DNA from: Pseudomonas proteolytica
GTDB lineage: Bacteria > Pseudomonadota > Gammaproteobacteria > Pseudomonadales > Pseudomonadaceae
Direction: 5' to 3'
Assembly (NCBI RefSeq): GCF_007858275.1
Contig: NZ_VFEV01000007.1
Span: forward strand, 1 to 64,000
DNA: 64,000 nucleotides
Both the position numbers and the translations under genes were made by a program. Under the pieces are notes generated by a model, which was not told the origin of the DNA, ran no database searches, and worked only from the letters and a program-made list of their open reading frames with translations. Below, in pieces: positions 18,851 to 28,121 of this stretch (position 1 is the stretch's first letter; each line of letters opens with the position of its first letter).

Positions 18851-18886
18851 GGGCTACATTATGCCGCCCGACCGCCCCTGGAGCAA
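18851..18886 (-). promoter_or_regulatory. Probable sigma-70 promoter of gap
   Basis: On the minus strand, TTGCTC (18886–18881) and CATAAT (18863–18858) are spaced by 17 bp and sit just upstream of the gap start. The rest of the 338-bp divergent gap–mfd region (18834–19171) holds no gene I can support and no clear operator. Confidence 0.45.
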
Positions 18887-19171
18887 TGCGCGCCACGCAA
18901 CAAAAGCCCTTGCAAATAATTTTCACCGCGCTACAAGCCAGTAAATACGCGGCTTCCAGCGCCCCCCTCGGAGAAAGACCTGGGCGTCTTGTCCGTAACC
19001 CTCCGAAACATACGTGCATTTTGGCACTACATATTGAGTCAAAACCGCACATTGTTTGTCTTAGCCACTACATTTCCTACAAACCGTAATAGGCACAGTC
19101 AGCAACTGACAGGCGGCACTCCAGGCCGTTACAATTACCGACTTTGTCGCAACGCTGGAGCTCAACCTTCC

Positions 19172-22100
19172 GTGCCCGTCCTGCGTCTACCGCTACTCCC
19201 TGCCGAGGCAGGTAAACAGCATTGGGGCAATTTGCCCGGTGCCGCCCTGAGCCTGGCCATTGCCGAGGCTGCCAGTGCAGCCAAACGCTTTACCCTGCTG
19301 CTGACCGCCGACAGCCAAAGTGCCGAACGGCTGGAGCAGGAGCTGAGCTTCTTCGCCCCCGATTTGCCGGTGCTGCATTTCCCGGACTGGGAGACCCTGC
19401 CCTACGACTTGTTCTCCCCGCACCAGGACATCATTTCCCAGCGCATCGCCAGCCTGTACCGCTTGCCGGAACTGGCCCACGGTGTGCTGGTGGTGCCGAT
19501 CACCACGGCCCTGCACCGCCTGGCGCCGACCAAGTTTCTGCTGGGCAGCAGCCTGGTGTTGGATATCGGCCAGAAGCTCGATGTAGAGCAGATGCGCACC
19601 CGTCTTGAAGCCAGCGGCTATCGCTGCGTCGATACGGTGTACGAGCATGGTGAGTTCGCCGTGCGCGGCGCGCTGATCGACCTCTTCCCGATGGGCAGCA
19701 AACTGCCCTACCGCATCGACCTGTTCGACGACGAAATCGAGACCCTGCGCACCTTCGACCCGGAAAATCAGCGGTCCATCGACAAGGTGCAATCGATCAA
19801 GCTGCTGCCGGCCCGGGAATTCCCCCTGCAAAAAGACGCGGTCACACGCTTCAAGGCGCGCTTTCGCGAACGCTTCGACGTGGACTTCCGCCGCTGCCCG
19901 ATCTTCCAGGACCTGAGCAGCGGGATTACCCCCGCCGGTATCGAGTACTACCTGCCGCTGTTCTTCGATGAAACCTCGACCCTGTTCGATTACCTGCCCC
20001 AGGACACCCAGGTGTTCTCGCTGCCCGGCATCGAACAGGCCGCGGAAAATTTCTGGAACGACGTACGCAACCGTTACGAAGAGCGCCGCGTCGATCCCTC
20101 CCGGCCTTTATTGCCGCCTGCCGAGCTGTTCCTGCCGGTGGAAGACTGCTTTGCCCGCCTGAAGAACTGGCCGCGCGTGGTCGCCAGCCAGCAGGATGTA
20201 GAAGCCGGTGTCGGTCGCGAACGCTTCCCGGCCCAAACCCTGCCGAACCTGGCCATCGAAGCCAAGGCCACCCAGCCGCTGCAAGCACTGTCCGACTTCC
20301 TTGGCGATTTCCCGGGCCGCGTGCTGTTTACCGCCGAATCCGCCGGGCGCCGCGAAGTGCTGCTGGAGTTGCTGGAACGCCTGAAGCTGCGGCCAAAAAC
20401 CGTCGACAGCTGGCCGGACTTCGTGGCCGGCAAGGACCGCCTGGCGATCACCATTGCCCCGCTCAACGAAGGCTTGCAACTGGATGATCCGGCCCTGGCG
20501 CTGATTGCCGAAAGCCCGCTGTTCGGCCAACGCGTGATGCAGCGCCGGCGCCGGGAAAAACGCGCCGACGCCAACAACGATGCGGTCATCAAGAACCTCA
20601 CCGAACTGCGCGAAGGCGCTCCGGTGGTGCATATCGACCACGGTGTGGGGCGCTACCTGGGCCTGCAGACCCTGGAGATCGACAACCAGGCCGCCGAATT
20701 CCTCACCATGGAATACGCCGAGGGCGCCAAGCTCTACGTCCCGGTGGCCAACCTGCACCTGATCGCGCGCTACACCGGCAGCGACGACGCCCTCGCGCCG
20801 TTGCACCGCCTGGGCTCCGAGACCTGGCAGAAAGCCAAGCGCAAGGCCGCCGAGCAGGTGAGAGACGTGGCCGCCGAACTGCTGGACATCTATGCCCGCC
20901 GCGCGGCCCGCGAAGGTTATGCGTTCGCCGACCCGAAGGCCGACTACGCCACCTTCAGCGCCGGCTTCGCCTTCGAAGAAACCCCGGACCAGCAAACCAC
21001 CATCGACGCCGTGCGCGCCGACATGCTCGCGCCCAAGCCCATGGACCGCCTGGTCTGCGGCGATGTGGGCTTCGGCAAGACTGAAGTGGCGATGCGTGCC
21101 GCGTTTATCGCAGTGCATGGTGGCCGCCAGGTGGCGATCCTGGTGCCCACCACCCTGCTCGCCCAGCAGCACTACAACAGTTTCCGCGACCGCTTCGCCG
21201 ATTGGCCGGTGACCGTGGAAGTAATGAGCCGCTTCAAGTCGGCCAAGGAAGTGAGTGCCGCTGTCGCCGATCTGGCCGAAGGCAAGATCGATATCGTCAT
21301 CGGCACCCACAAACTGCTGTCGGACGACGTGAAGATCAAGAACCTGGGCCTGGTGATCATCGACGAAGAGCACCGCTTTGGCGTGCGCCAGAAGGAGCAG
21401 CTCAAGGCCCTGCGCAGCGAGGTCGATATCCTCACCCTGACTGCTACACCGATCCCGCGCACGCTGAACATGGCGGTGTCGGGCATGCGCGACCTGTCGA
21501 TCATCGCCACGCCGCCAGCGCGGCGCTTGTCGGTGCGCACGTTCGTCATGGAGCAGAACAACAGCACGATCAAGGAAGCCCTGCTGCGCGAGTTGCTGCG
21601 CGGCGGCCAGGTCTACTACCTGCACAACGACGTAAAAACCATCGAGAAATGCGCCGCCGACCTCGCCGAACTGGTACCAGAAGCACGGATCGGCATCGGC
21701 CACGGGCAGATGCGCGAGCGCGAACTCGAACAGGTGATGAGCGACTTCTACCACAAGCGCTTCAACGTGCTGATCGCCTCGACCATTATCGAGACCGGTA
21801 TCGATGTGCCAAGCGCCAACACCATCATTATCGAGCGTGCGGATAAGTTCGGCCTGGCACAACTGCACCAGTTGCGTGGTCGGGTCGGCCGCAGTCACCA
21901 CCAAGCCTATGCCTACCTGCTGACGCCACCGCGCCAGCAAATCACTGGCGACGCGGAAAAACGCCTGGAGGCCATCGCCAACACCCAGGACCTGGGCGCG
22001 GGCTTTGTGCTGGCCACCAACGACCTGGAAATCCGTGGTGCCGGCGAACTGCTGGGCGACGGCCAGAGCGGGCAGATCCAGGCGGTGGGCTTCACCCTCT

Positions 22101-22621
22101 ATATGGAGATGCTCGAGCGCGCGGTGAAGGCCATCCGCAAAGGCGAACAACCGAACCTCGACCAGCCACTGGGCGGCGGCCCGGAAATCAACCTGCGCCT
22201 GCCGGCGTTGATTCCCGAGGACTACCTGCCGGATGTGCATGCGCGGCTGATCCTGTACAAGCGCATCGCCTCGGCCACCGACGAAGAAGGCCTCAAGGAC
22301 CTGCAAGTGGAGATGATCGACCGCTTCGGCCTGCTGCCGGAACCGACCAAGAACCTGGTGCGCCTGACCCTGCTCAAATTGCAGGCCGAGCAACTGGGGA
22401 TCAAGAAGGTCGATGCGGGTCCTCAGGGTGGGCGTATCGAATTCGAAGCGCAGACGCCGGTGGACCCGTTGGTGTTGATCAAGTTGATCCAGGGCCAGCC
22501 CAACCGCTACAAATTTGAAGGCGCCACGTTATTCAAGTTCATGGTACCGATGGAACGTGCGGAAGAGCGCTTTAATACATTGGAGGCGCTGTTTGAGCGC
22601 CTCATCCCCAAATCTGCTTGA
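19172..22621 (+). CDS. mfd: Mfd, transcription-repair coupling factor
   Basis: A 1149-residue Mfd. The N-terminal UvrB-like region (~1–340) is followed by the RNA polymerase-interacting domain with VVHIDHGVGRYLGLQTLEI, and a RecG-like translocase with Walker A GDVGFGKTE, DEEH box (IDEEHRFGVRQKEQ) and motif VI-type LRGRVGRSHHQAYAYLL. The C-terminal TRCF domain closes the protein. It removes stalled RNA polymerase at lesions and recruits UvrA. The start is GTG at 19172, where similarity begins (PVLRLPLLPAEAGK). csiV follows 10 nt later. Confidence 0.95.
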   Translation: MPVLRLPLLPAEAGKQHWGNLPGAALSLAIAEAASAAKRFTLLLTADSQSAERLEQELSFFAPDLPVLHFPDWETLPYDLFSPHQDIISQRIASLYRLPELAHGVLVVPITTALHRLAPTKFLLGSSLVLDIGQKLDVEQMRTRLEASGYRCVDTVYEHGEFAVRGALIDLFPMGSKLPYRIDLFDDEIETLRTFDPENQRSIDKVQSIKLLPAREFPLQKDAVTRFKARFRERFDVDFRRCPIFQDLSSGITPAGIEYYLPLFFDETSTLFDYLPQDTQVFSLPGIEQAAENFWNDVRNRYEERRVDPSRPLLPPAELFLPVEDCFARLKNWPRVVASQQDVEAGVGRERFPAQTLPNLAIEAKATQPLQALSDFLGDFPGRVLFTAESAGRREVLLELLERLKLRPKTVDSWPDFVAGKDRLAITIAPLNEGLQLDDPALALIAESPLFGQRVMQRRRREKRADANNDAVIKNLTELREGAPVVHIDHGVGRYLGLQTLEIDNQAAEFLTMEYAEGAKLYVPVANLHLIARYTGSDDALAPLHRLGSETWQKAKRKAAEQVRDVAAELLDIYARRAAREGYAFADPKADYATFSAGFAFEETPDQQTTIDAVRADMLAPKPMDRLVCGDVGFGKTEVAMRAAFIAVHGGRQVAILVPTTLLAQQHYNSFRDRFADWPVTVEVMSRFKSAKEVSAAVADLAEGKIDIVIGTHKLLSDDVKIKNLGLVIIDEEHRFGVRQKEQLKALRSEVDILTLTATPIPRTLNMAVSGMRDLSIIATPPARRLSVRTFVMEQNNSTIKEALLRELLRGGQVYYLHNDVKTIEKCAADLAELVPEARIGIGHGQMRERELEQVMSDFYHKRFNVLIASTIIETGIDVPSANTIIIERADKFGLAQLHQLRGRVGRSHHQAYAYLLTPPRQQITGDAEKRLEAIANTQDLGAGFVLATNDLEIRGAGELLGDGQSGQIQAVGFTLYMEMLERAVKAIRKGEQPNLDQPLGGGPEINLRLPALIPEDYLPDVHARLILYKRIASATDEEGLKDLQVEMIDRFGLLPEPTKNLVRLTLLKLQAEQLGIKKVDAGPQGGRIEFEAQTPVDPLVLIKLIQGQPNRYKFEGATLFKFMVPMERAEERFNTLEALFERLIPKSA

Positions 22622-22631
22622 AGGACGCCCC

Positions 22632-23201
22632 ATGCGCCTGCTTCGTATCCTGAGCCTGTTGTTGGTGGTAGTCGCACCTTCGGCGTTTGCCGACAGCCTC
22701 TACCAGGTGGAAATGATCCTGATCCGCCAGAATGCGGAACCGGTCATCAACAGCCGGCCGGCCCCGGAAAACTGGGATGCCGGCGTTCCACGCCAGGGGA
22801 TCGAGAAAATCAGCCCGCCGCGCCTGACCAACATCGTCGAAAAACTCCAGGCCAATGGCGATTACACCGTGCTGCTGCACAAGGCCTGGGAGCAGAACCT
22901 GGGCGAACAGCCCGTGAAGGTGAAAATCACCGACGGCCAGGAACAGTTCGGCCAGTTCCCCATCCAGGGCACCCTGGACCTGCAGTTGGGGCGCTTTACC
23001 CGGATTGATGCGAGCTTCTGGCTCAACCAGTTCGACAACCACGGCAGCGTGATTGCCAGTGAGCACCTGAGCCAGCCGGACGTGCGCACCAAGAACAACC
23101 AGCTCAACTACCTGGACGGCGGCCACCTGGCCCTGCTGATCAAGATCACCTCCCTCACGGCCAAGCCACCGAGCGCACCACCGCCCGGCCTGGCGGACTG
23201 A
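22632..23201 (+). CDS. csiV: CsiV-family periplasmic protein
   Basis: A 189-residue protein with a cleavable signal peptide (residues 1–20, ending SAFA), so periplasmic. It matches the CsiV family, with YQVEMILIRQ after the signal, GTLDLQLGRFTRI in the middle and NNQLNYLDGGHLALLIKI near the end. CsiV was described in Vibrio as a partner of a periplasmic D-amino-acid/cell-wall stress system; the role in Pseudomonas is not established. The start at 22632 has AAGGACG upstream. It lies 10 nt after mfd and 9 nt before the SNF2 helicase gene, so the three form an operon. Confidence 0.78.
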   Translation: MRLLRILSLLLVVVAPSAFADSLYQVEMILIRQNAEPVINSRPAPENWDAGVPRQGIEKISPPRLTNIVEKLQANGDYTVLLHKAWEQNLGEQPVKVKITDGQEQFGQFPIQGTLDLQLGRFTRIDASFWLNQFDNHGSVIASEHLSQPDVRTKNNQLNYLDGGHLALLIKITSLTAKPPSAPPPGLAD

Positions 23202-23210
23202 TCCAGCGCC

Positions 23211-25904
23211 ATGCCCCTGCCGTCGTCGCTGACCAAACCCCTGGCGCCTTCCTGGGCTAACCGCTTCAAGGAGCAAAGCCTGGAGCGCGGCCGGCGCTAC
23301 GCCCTGGAAAACCGCGTGCGCATCGTCGAGTCGGGCGACAGCACCATCATCGCCAGTTGCGAAGGCTCAGGCGGTAATGTCTACCGCCAGACCATCGCCC
23401 TGCGCGAGTCGGCCAAGGGCACCTTGATCCTGGTGGACAGCCGCTGCACCTGCCCCGTGCATACCAACTGCAAACACATTGCCGCGGTGCTGCTGCAGGT
23501 CCAGGAAACCCTGGCCTATCCGGCAGCGGCCAAGGATGCCGAGCTGCTGGAAAAGCTCCAGGCCGTGCTCGACAACCGCGTGGTGCTGCCTCAAGTGGTG
23601 CTCGAGGATGTGCAGCCGGTTCCCCGGCTGTGGCTGGCCAGCATCGAGTTCAGCGCCTTTGAGCCGCGCAACGGCAAGATGCAGCGCTACATCCAGCACC
23701 GGGCGGCGCTGTCGTTCAATTATCAGGGCAACTACGTCAGCGGCCAGAAAAACGCCGATATCATTGTGCGCCAGGAAACCCAGAGCCTGCGGATCAAGCG
23801 CCACCCCGAGGTCGAGCAAGGTTTTCGCGAACACCTGCGCTTGCTGGGTTTCAAGATCGCCACGCGCCAGAGCAAGGCCTTGCCGGAAAGCGCCGGCGAG
23901 CTGTTTGAGATGGTCAACGACAGTGCCTGGCTGAACTTCACCCTCAACGCCTCGCCGAGCCTGCGTGCGGAGGGCTGGGAGCTGCAGATCGATGAAGATT
24001 TCGGCTTCGACCTGAGCCCCGTCGATGACTGGTACGCCAGCGTCGATGAAGTACCGGAGCGCGACTGGTTCGACCTGGAGCTGGGGATTATCGTCAATGG
24101 CGAACGCCTGAGCCTGTTGCCGATCCTGTTGAACCTGATGCGCTCCCACACCGAAATCCTCAACCCGGAAAAACTCGCGCGCCGCCGCGACGACGAACTG
24201 ATCCTGGTGAACATCCCCGGCCTGCCCAATGGCGGCCACGGCCCGCTGCAAGTGGCGCTGCCCTATGGCCGGCTCAAACCGGTGCTGGCCACCCTCGGCG
24301 AGTTCTACCTGCAAGAGCCCGGCAGCACCGCCTTACGCCTGGCCAAGGCCGACGCCATTCGCCTCAACCCGCTGGAAGACCTGCCCCTGCAATGGGAAGG
24401 CGGCGAACAGATCCGCAACTTTGCCCAGCGCCTGCGCGATATCAAGGACTTCACCTGCACAGCACCCGAGGGCCTGAATGCGACCTTGCGCCCCTACCAG
24501 CTCGAAGGCCTGAGCTGGATGCAGTCCCTGCGCCAACTGGAAGTGGGCGGGATTCTTGCGGACGACATGGGCCTGGGCAAAACCCTGCAGACCCTGGCGC
24601 ATATTCTCAGCGAAAAAATCGCCGGGCGCCTGGACCGGCCGTGCATGGTCGTGATGCCCACCAGCCTGATCCCCAACTGGCTCGACGAAGCGGCGCACTT
24701 CTCCCCGCAGCTCAAGGTACTGGCGCTGTATGGAGCCGCACGCAAGAAGCACTTCGCACAACTGCAGGATTATGACCTGCTGCTGACCACCTATGCCCTG
24801 CTGCCCAAGGACATCGAGCAACTGGCCGCGCAGCCGCTGCATGTGCTGATCCTCGATGAAGCCCAATACATCAAGAACCCCACCAGCAAGGCCGCCCAGG
24901 CCGCCCGCGAGCTGAATGCCCGGCAGCGCCTGTGCCTGAGCGGCACACCGCTGGAAAATCACCTGGGCGAGCTGTGGTCGCTATTCCACTTCCTGCTGCC
25001 GGGTTGGCTGGGGGATGTTAAGAGCTTCAACCGTGATTACCGCGTGCCCATCGAAAAACGCGGCAGCGACGTGCGATTGCAGCACCTCAACGGTCGGATC
25101 AAACCGTTCTTGCTGCGCCGCACCAAGGAACAGGTGGCCACTGAGTTGCCGCCCAAGACCGAGATCATCCATTGGGTCGATCTCAATGAAGCGCAGCGCG
25201 ACGTGTACGAAACCATGCGCCTGGCCATGGACAAGAAGGTGCGCGACGAGATCACCCGCAAGGGCGTGGCTCGCAGCCAGATCATCATCCTTGAAGCGCT
25301 GCTCAAGCTGCGCCAGGTCTGTTGCGACCTGCGCCTGGTCAACGATGCAACCCTGCCAGCGCGCGGCAGCAGCTCCGGCAAGCTCGACAGCCTGATGGAG
25401 ATGCTCGACGAGCTATTTGCCGAAGGGCGCAGGATTCTGCTGTTTTCCCAGTTCACCTCAATGCTCAGCCTGATTGAGATCGAGCTGAAAAAACGCGGTG
25501 TCGCCTATGCCTTGCTGACCGGCCAGACCCGCGATCGGCGCACGCCGGTGAAGGATTTCCAGAGCGGCAAGTTGCAGATCTTCCTCATCAGCCTCAAGGC
25601 TGGTGGCGTCGGGCTTAACCTGACCGAAGCCGACACCGTGATCCACTACGACCCGTGGTGGAACCCGGCTACGGAAAACCAGGCCACCGACCGTGCGTAT
25701 CGCATCGGCCAGGAGAAGCCGGTGTTTGTGTACAAGATGATTGCGCGCGGCACTGTGGAAGAGAAGATCCAGGCGTTGCAGCAAGAGAAGTCAGACCTGG
25801 CGGCGGGCGTGCTGGATGGTCGCACCACTGGCGACTGGAAGTTGGGCAACGAAGATATCGAGGCGCTGTTTGCGCCGTTACCCAATAAGCAAGAGAAGCG
25901 TTGA
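23211..25904 (+). CDS. SWIM zinc-finger SNF2-family helicase
   Basis: An 897-residue Swi2/Snf2 ATPase. The N-terminal SWIM finger has ligands Cys79, Cys81, Cys87 and His89 (CTCPVHTNCKH). A middle region of unknown fold (~120–440) follows. The SNF2 helicase core has Walker A DDMGLGKTLQT, Walker B LILDEAQYIKN, the SGTPLEN motif and the C-terminal helicase lobe (SLKAGGVGLNLTEADTVIHY, QATDRAYRIGQ). Such proteins translocate on double-stranded DNA and remodel DNA-bound proteins. The bacterial targets are unknown. Proximity to mfd hints at RNA polymerase or DNA-repair work, which is inference. Confidence 0.85.
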   Translation: MPLPSSLTKPLAPSWANRFKEQSLERGRRYALENRVRIVESGDSTIIASCEGSGGNVYRQTIALRESAKGTLILVDSRCTCPVHTNCKHIAAVLLQVQETLAYPAAAKDAELLEKLQAVLDNRVVLPQVVLEDVQPVPRLWLASIEFSAFEPRNGKMQRYIQHRAALSFNYQGNYVSGQKNADIIVRQETQSLRIKRHPEVEQGFREHLRLLGFKIATRQSKALPESAGELFEMVNDSAWLNFTLNASPSLRAEGWELQIDEDFGFDLSPVDDWYASVDEVPERDWFDLELGIIVNGERLSLLPILLNLMRSHTEILNPEKLARRRDDELILVNIPGLPNGGHGPLQVALPYGRLKPVLATLGEFYLQEPGSTALRLAKADAIRLNPLEDLPLQWEGGEQIRNFAQRLRDIKDFTCTAPEGLNATLRPYQLEGLSWMQSLRQLEVGGILADDMGLGKTLQTLAHILSEKIAGRLDRPCMVVMPTSLIPNWLDEAAHFSPQLKVLALYGAARKKHFAQLQDYDLLLTTYALLPKDIEQLAAQPLHVLILDEAQYIKNPTSKAAQAARELNARQRLCLSGTPLENHLGELWSLFHFLLPGWLGDVKSFNRDYRVPIEKRGSDVRLQHLNGRIKPFLLRRTKEQVATELPPKTEIIHWVDLNEAQRDVYETMRLAMDKKVRDEITRKGVARSQIIILEALLKLRQVCCDLRLVNDATLPARGSSSGKLDSLMEMLDELFAEGRRILLFSQFTSMLSLIEIELKKRGVAYALLTGQTRDRRTPVKDFQSGKLQIFLISLKAGGVGLNLTEADTVIHYDPWWNPATENQATDRAYRIGQEKPVFVYKMIARGTVEEKIQALQQEKSDLAAGVLDGRTTGDWKLGNEDIEALFAPLPNKQEKR

Positions 25905-25909
25905 CTGCC

Positions 25910-25986
25910 AGGTCGCTATCGCAGGCAAGCCACACATTTTGATCTGTGAATACATTCAAGTGTGGGAGCTGGCTTGCCTGCGATAG
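25910..25986. repeat. REP pair downstream of the SNF2 gene
   Basis: Inverted REP cores (CGCTATCGCAGGCAAGCC and GAGCTGGCTTGCCTGCGATA) flank a ~30-nt AT-richer loop. They are located between two converging genes. Confidence 0.75.
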
Positions 25987-25999
25987 GCGCACCTCAATC

Positions 26000-27010
26000 T
26001 CATTCGATCAACTGAGCATCCCGAAGCGCACCGAGCGCCGCCAACCAACGCGGGTCCTGCTTATAGTCAGTCGAGGCAATCGCCTGCCCACGCATCCGGG
26101 CAATCCGCGCCGACGGCGTGACCTTCATGCGCTGGGCGGCACTCAGGGCCAACTCGGCGGCCGCACGGTCATTGCACACCAGCCCCATATCGCAACCCGC
26201 GCTCAAGGCCGCCTCGATACGGCTCGCCGCATCCCCCACCACATGGGCACCGGCCATGGACAGGTCATCACTGAAAATCACCCCATCGAACTGCAACTCA
26301 CCGCGCAGGATGTCTTGCAACCACCGGCGCGAAAAGCCGGCCGGCTGGTTATCCACCTGGGGGTAAATGACATGGGCTGGCATGACGGCGGCCAATTGCT
26401 TGCTCAAGCGCGCGAACGGCACCAGGTCATGGCTGCGAAGCTGCTCCAGGCTGCGTTCATCCACGGGAATGGCGACGTGGGAATCAGCCTCGGCCCAACC
26501 ATGACCCGGAAAGTGCTTGCCGGTGGCGGCCATACCGGCGCTGTTCATGCCCCGGATAAAGGCGCCGGCCAACAACGCGGCACGCTCGGGATCACCTTCG
26601 AACGCACGTGTACCTACGACGGCGCTGCGCTGGTAATCGAGGTCCAGCACCGGGGCGAAGCTCAGGTCCAGGCCAACGGCCAACACTTCTGTGGCCATAA
26701 CCCAGCCACACTGCTCGGCCAGGTATTCGGCATTGGGATTATCTGCCAGGGCACGCATGGCCGGCAGGCGGACAAACCCCTGGCGCAGGCGCTGGACACG
26801 GCCGCCTTCCTGGTCGACAGCCAGCAACAGGTCCGGGCGCACCGCGCGAATGGCAGCGCTCAATTCCCGCACTTGGCGCGGATGTTCGATGTTGCGCGCA
26901 AAAATGATCAGGCCGCCCACTTCAGGCTGGCGCAACAAGTGGCGATCCTCAGCCGTCAGCCAGGTGCCGGCGACGTCCACCATCAAAGAGCCTTGCAGGG
27001 CAGCAGTCAT
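26000..27010 (-). CDS. nagZ: NagZ, beta-N-acetylhexosaminidase (GH3)
   Basis: A 336-residue GH3 enzyme. Visible are the flexible-loop motif K165HFPGHG…D177SH178, whose His acts with Asp as general acid/base, and the nucleophile Asp248 in IFSDDLSM. The N-terminus carries no signal peptide, so the enzyme is cytosolic. It removes GlcNAc from GlcNAc-anhydroMur-peptides during wall recycling, which makes the anhydroMur-peptides that induce AmpC via AmpR. The start has AAGGA about 7 nt upstream. A 22-bp hairpin lies 22 nt before the start codon. It follows psrA on the same strand (140 bp gap). Confidence 0.93.
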   Translation of the reverse strand: MTAALQGSLMVDVAGTWLTAEDRHLLRQPEVGGLIIFARNIEHPRQVRELSAAIRAVRPDLLLAVDQEGGRVQRLRQGFVRLPAMRALADNPNAEYLAEQCGWVMATEVLAVGLDLSFAPVLDLDYQRSAVVGTRAFEGDPERAALLAGAFIRGMNSAGMAATGKHFPGHGWAEADSHVAIPVDERSLEQLRSHDLVPFARLSKQLAAVMPAHVIYPQVDNQPAGFSRRWLQDILRGELQFDGVIFSDDLSMAGAHVVGDAASRIEAALSAGCDMGLVCNDRAAAELALSAAQRMKVTPSARIARMRGQAIASTDYKQDPRWLAALGALRDAQLIE

Positions 27011-27031
27011 AAATTTTCCTTGAATGACGCG

Positions 27032-27080
27032 CGCACTCCACCGCCTCGCCAGGTCAAGCCTGGCAAGGCGGTGGAGTGCG
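27032..27080 (-). other. Long hairpin in the psrA–nagZ spacer, upstream of the nagZ start
   Basis: Arms 27032–27053 and 27059–27080 pair over 22 positions with one mismatch around a 5-nt loop. No T-tract follows on either strand, so a simple terminator is unlikely. In a psrA–nagZ read-through transcript it would lie directly before the nagZ ribosome-binding site. Confidence 0.7.
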
Positions 27081-27150
27081 GGTAAATATTTGAAATCGGC
27101 ATGGGCGGCTAGCTTAGCGGATGCAAGCGGTGGCGCCCAGACGCCAGTGG

Positions 27151-27858
27151 TTAAACCTTGGCAGCCACCGGGGCGGACTTGCTGCGCGGGCGCAACTGGG
27201 CGGCCGCCATGGCCGGGTCGGTGACACCGCTTTCGGCGCGCATGCCGGCGGCCAGGAATGGCACCATCAAGCGCATGACCTGTTCGATGGAGGTGTTGAC
27301 CCCGAAATCCGTCTCGGCGATGGCGCGCAAGGCCTTGATCCCGGACATGCTGAACGCTGCGGCGCCGAGCATGAAGTGCACGCGCCAGAACAATTCGATA
27401 GGAGGAATGCGCGGGGCCGCCTCATTCACCAACAACATGTAGCGACGGAATACCTTGCCATACATGTCTTCGAGATAACGCCGCAAGTGGCCTTGGCTCT
27501 GACTGAAAGCCAGGCCCAGCAGACGCATGAAGATCGACAGGTCGTTGCCACTGCGTGGCTGTACCACCAGCGCCTGCTCGACGAGGATTTCCAGCAGCTC
27601 TTCCAGGCTCGGCTTGTTGTCGGGCTTGGTCTGGCGCCGCTCCAGCTCACGGTCGAGACTGACGCAGAACGGTCCCAGGAAACGTGAGAATACTGCCTGG
27701 ATCAGGGCTTTCTTCGAGCCGAAATGATAGTTCACTGCCGCCAGGTTGACCCCAGCCTTGCTGGTGATCAGCCGCAATGAAGTTTCAGCAAATCCTTTTT
27801 CCGCGAACAACTGCTCGGCAGCATCGAGAATGCGTTCAACGGTTTCCGACTGGGCCAT
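27151..27858 (-). CDS. psrA: PsrA, TetR-family fatty-acid-responsive regulator
   Basis: A 235-residue TetR-family protein. The N-terminal HTH spans about residues 10–55 (ETSLRLITSKAGVNLAAVNYHFGSKKAL), and the ligand-binding helical domain follows. In pseudomonads PsrA represses itself and the beta-oxidation genes fadBA and activates rpoS; long-chain fatty acids relieve binding. Two perfect PsrA-type palindromes lie 16–42 nt upstream of its start, indicating autoregulation. The start at 27858 (MAQSETVERIL) fits the family. It is divergent from lexA. Confidence 0.93.
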   Translation of the reverse strand: MAQSETVERILDAAEQLFAEKGFAETSLRLITSKAGVNLAAVNYHFGSKKALIQAVFSRFLGPFCVSLDRELERRQTKPDNKPSLEELLEILVEQALVVQPRSGNDLSIFMRLLGLAFSQSQGHLRRYLEDMYGKVFRRYMLLVNEAAPRIPPIELFWRVHFMLGAAAFSMSGIKALRAIAETDFGVNTSIEQVMRLMVPFLAAGMRAESGVTDPAMAAAQLRPRSKSAPVAAKV

Positions 27859-27873
27859 GGCTACTCCGCCTGA

Positions 27874-27900
27874 CAAACACTTGTTTGAAACATACGTTTC
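27874..27900. promoter_or_regulatory. Two overlapping PsrA boxes
   Basis: CAAAC-ACTT-GTTTG (27874–27887) and GAAAC-ATAC-GTTTC (27887–27900) both fit the PsrA consensus [G/C]AAAC(N2–4)GTTT[G/C] exactly and share one base. They lie in front of psrA. Confidence 0.85.
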
Positions 27901-28059
27901 ACCTTGTGCAATGTCAAGCCTGCAGGTCCGTTTTCCGGCCGGGCAGTCACCCGATTCGCACCTATTTAATCACATCTTCAACAGCCTGTAGGCAGCGCTA
28001 TCTCCAGGCTTGGCAAGGACCGACGGATGACCGTCCGGCGGAGTCGGCAAAAACGATGA

Positions 28060-28111
28060 TTGCCAAGCGCAGTTCACTGTATATAATCCCAGTCACTGTA
28101 TAAAAAGACAG
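28060..28111 (+). promoter_or_regulatory. lexA promoter with two SOS (LexA) boxes
   Basis: The −35 TTGCCA (28060–28065) and −10 TATAAT (28082–28087) have a 16-bp spacer. Box 1, CTGTATATAATCCCAG (28077–28092), overlaps the −10 and has an imperfect right half. Box 2, CTGTATAAAAAGACAG (28096–28111), fits CTGT-N8-ACAG exactly. The arrangement gives autorepression of lexA–sulA. Confidence 0.9.
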
Positions 28112-28121
28112 AGCGATCAAC

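Noticed and set aside
18834..19052. 73-codon N-terminal extension of gap
   Set aside because: It crosses the probable gap promoter and lacks similarity. The 487-residue form matches the known family length.
20108..22393. Long open frame antisense to mfd
   Set aside because: Antisense to conserved Mfd motifs, no start signal and no family similarity.
27020..27085. Hairpin as the terminator of psrA
   Set aside because: No run of T follows on the minus strand, so it is listed as a hairpin of unknown role instead.
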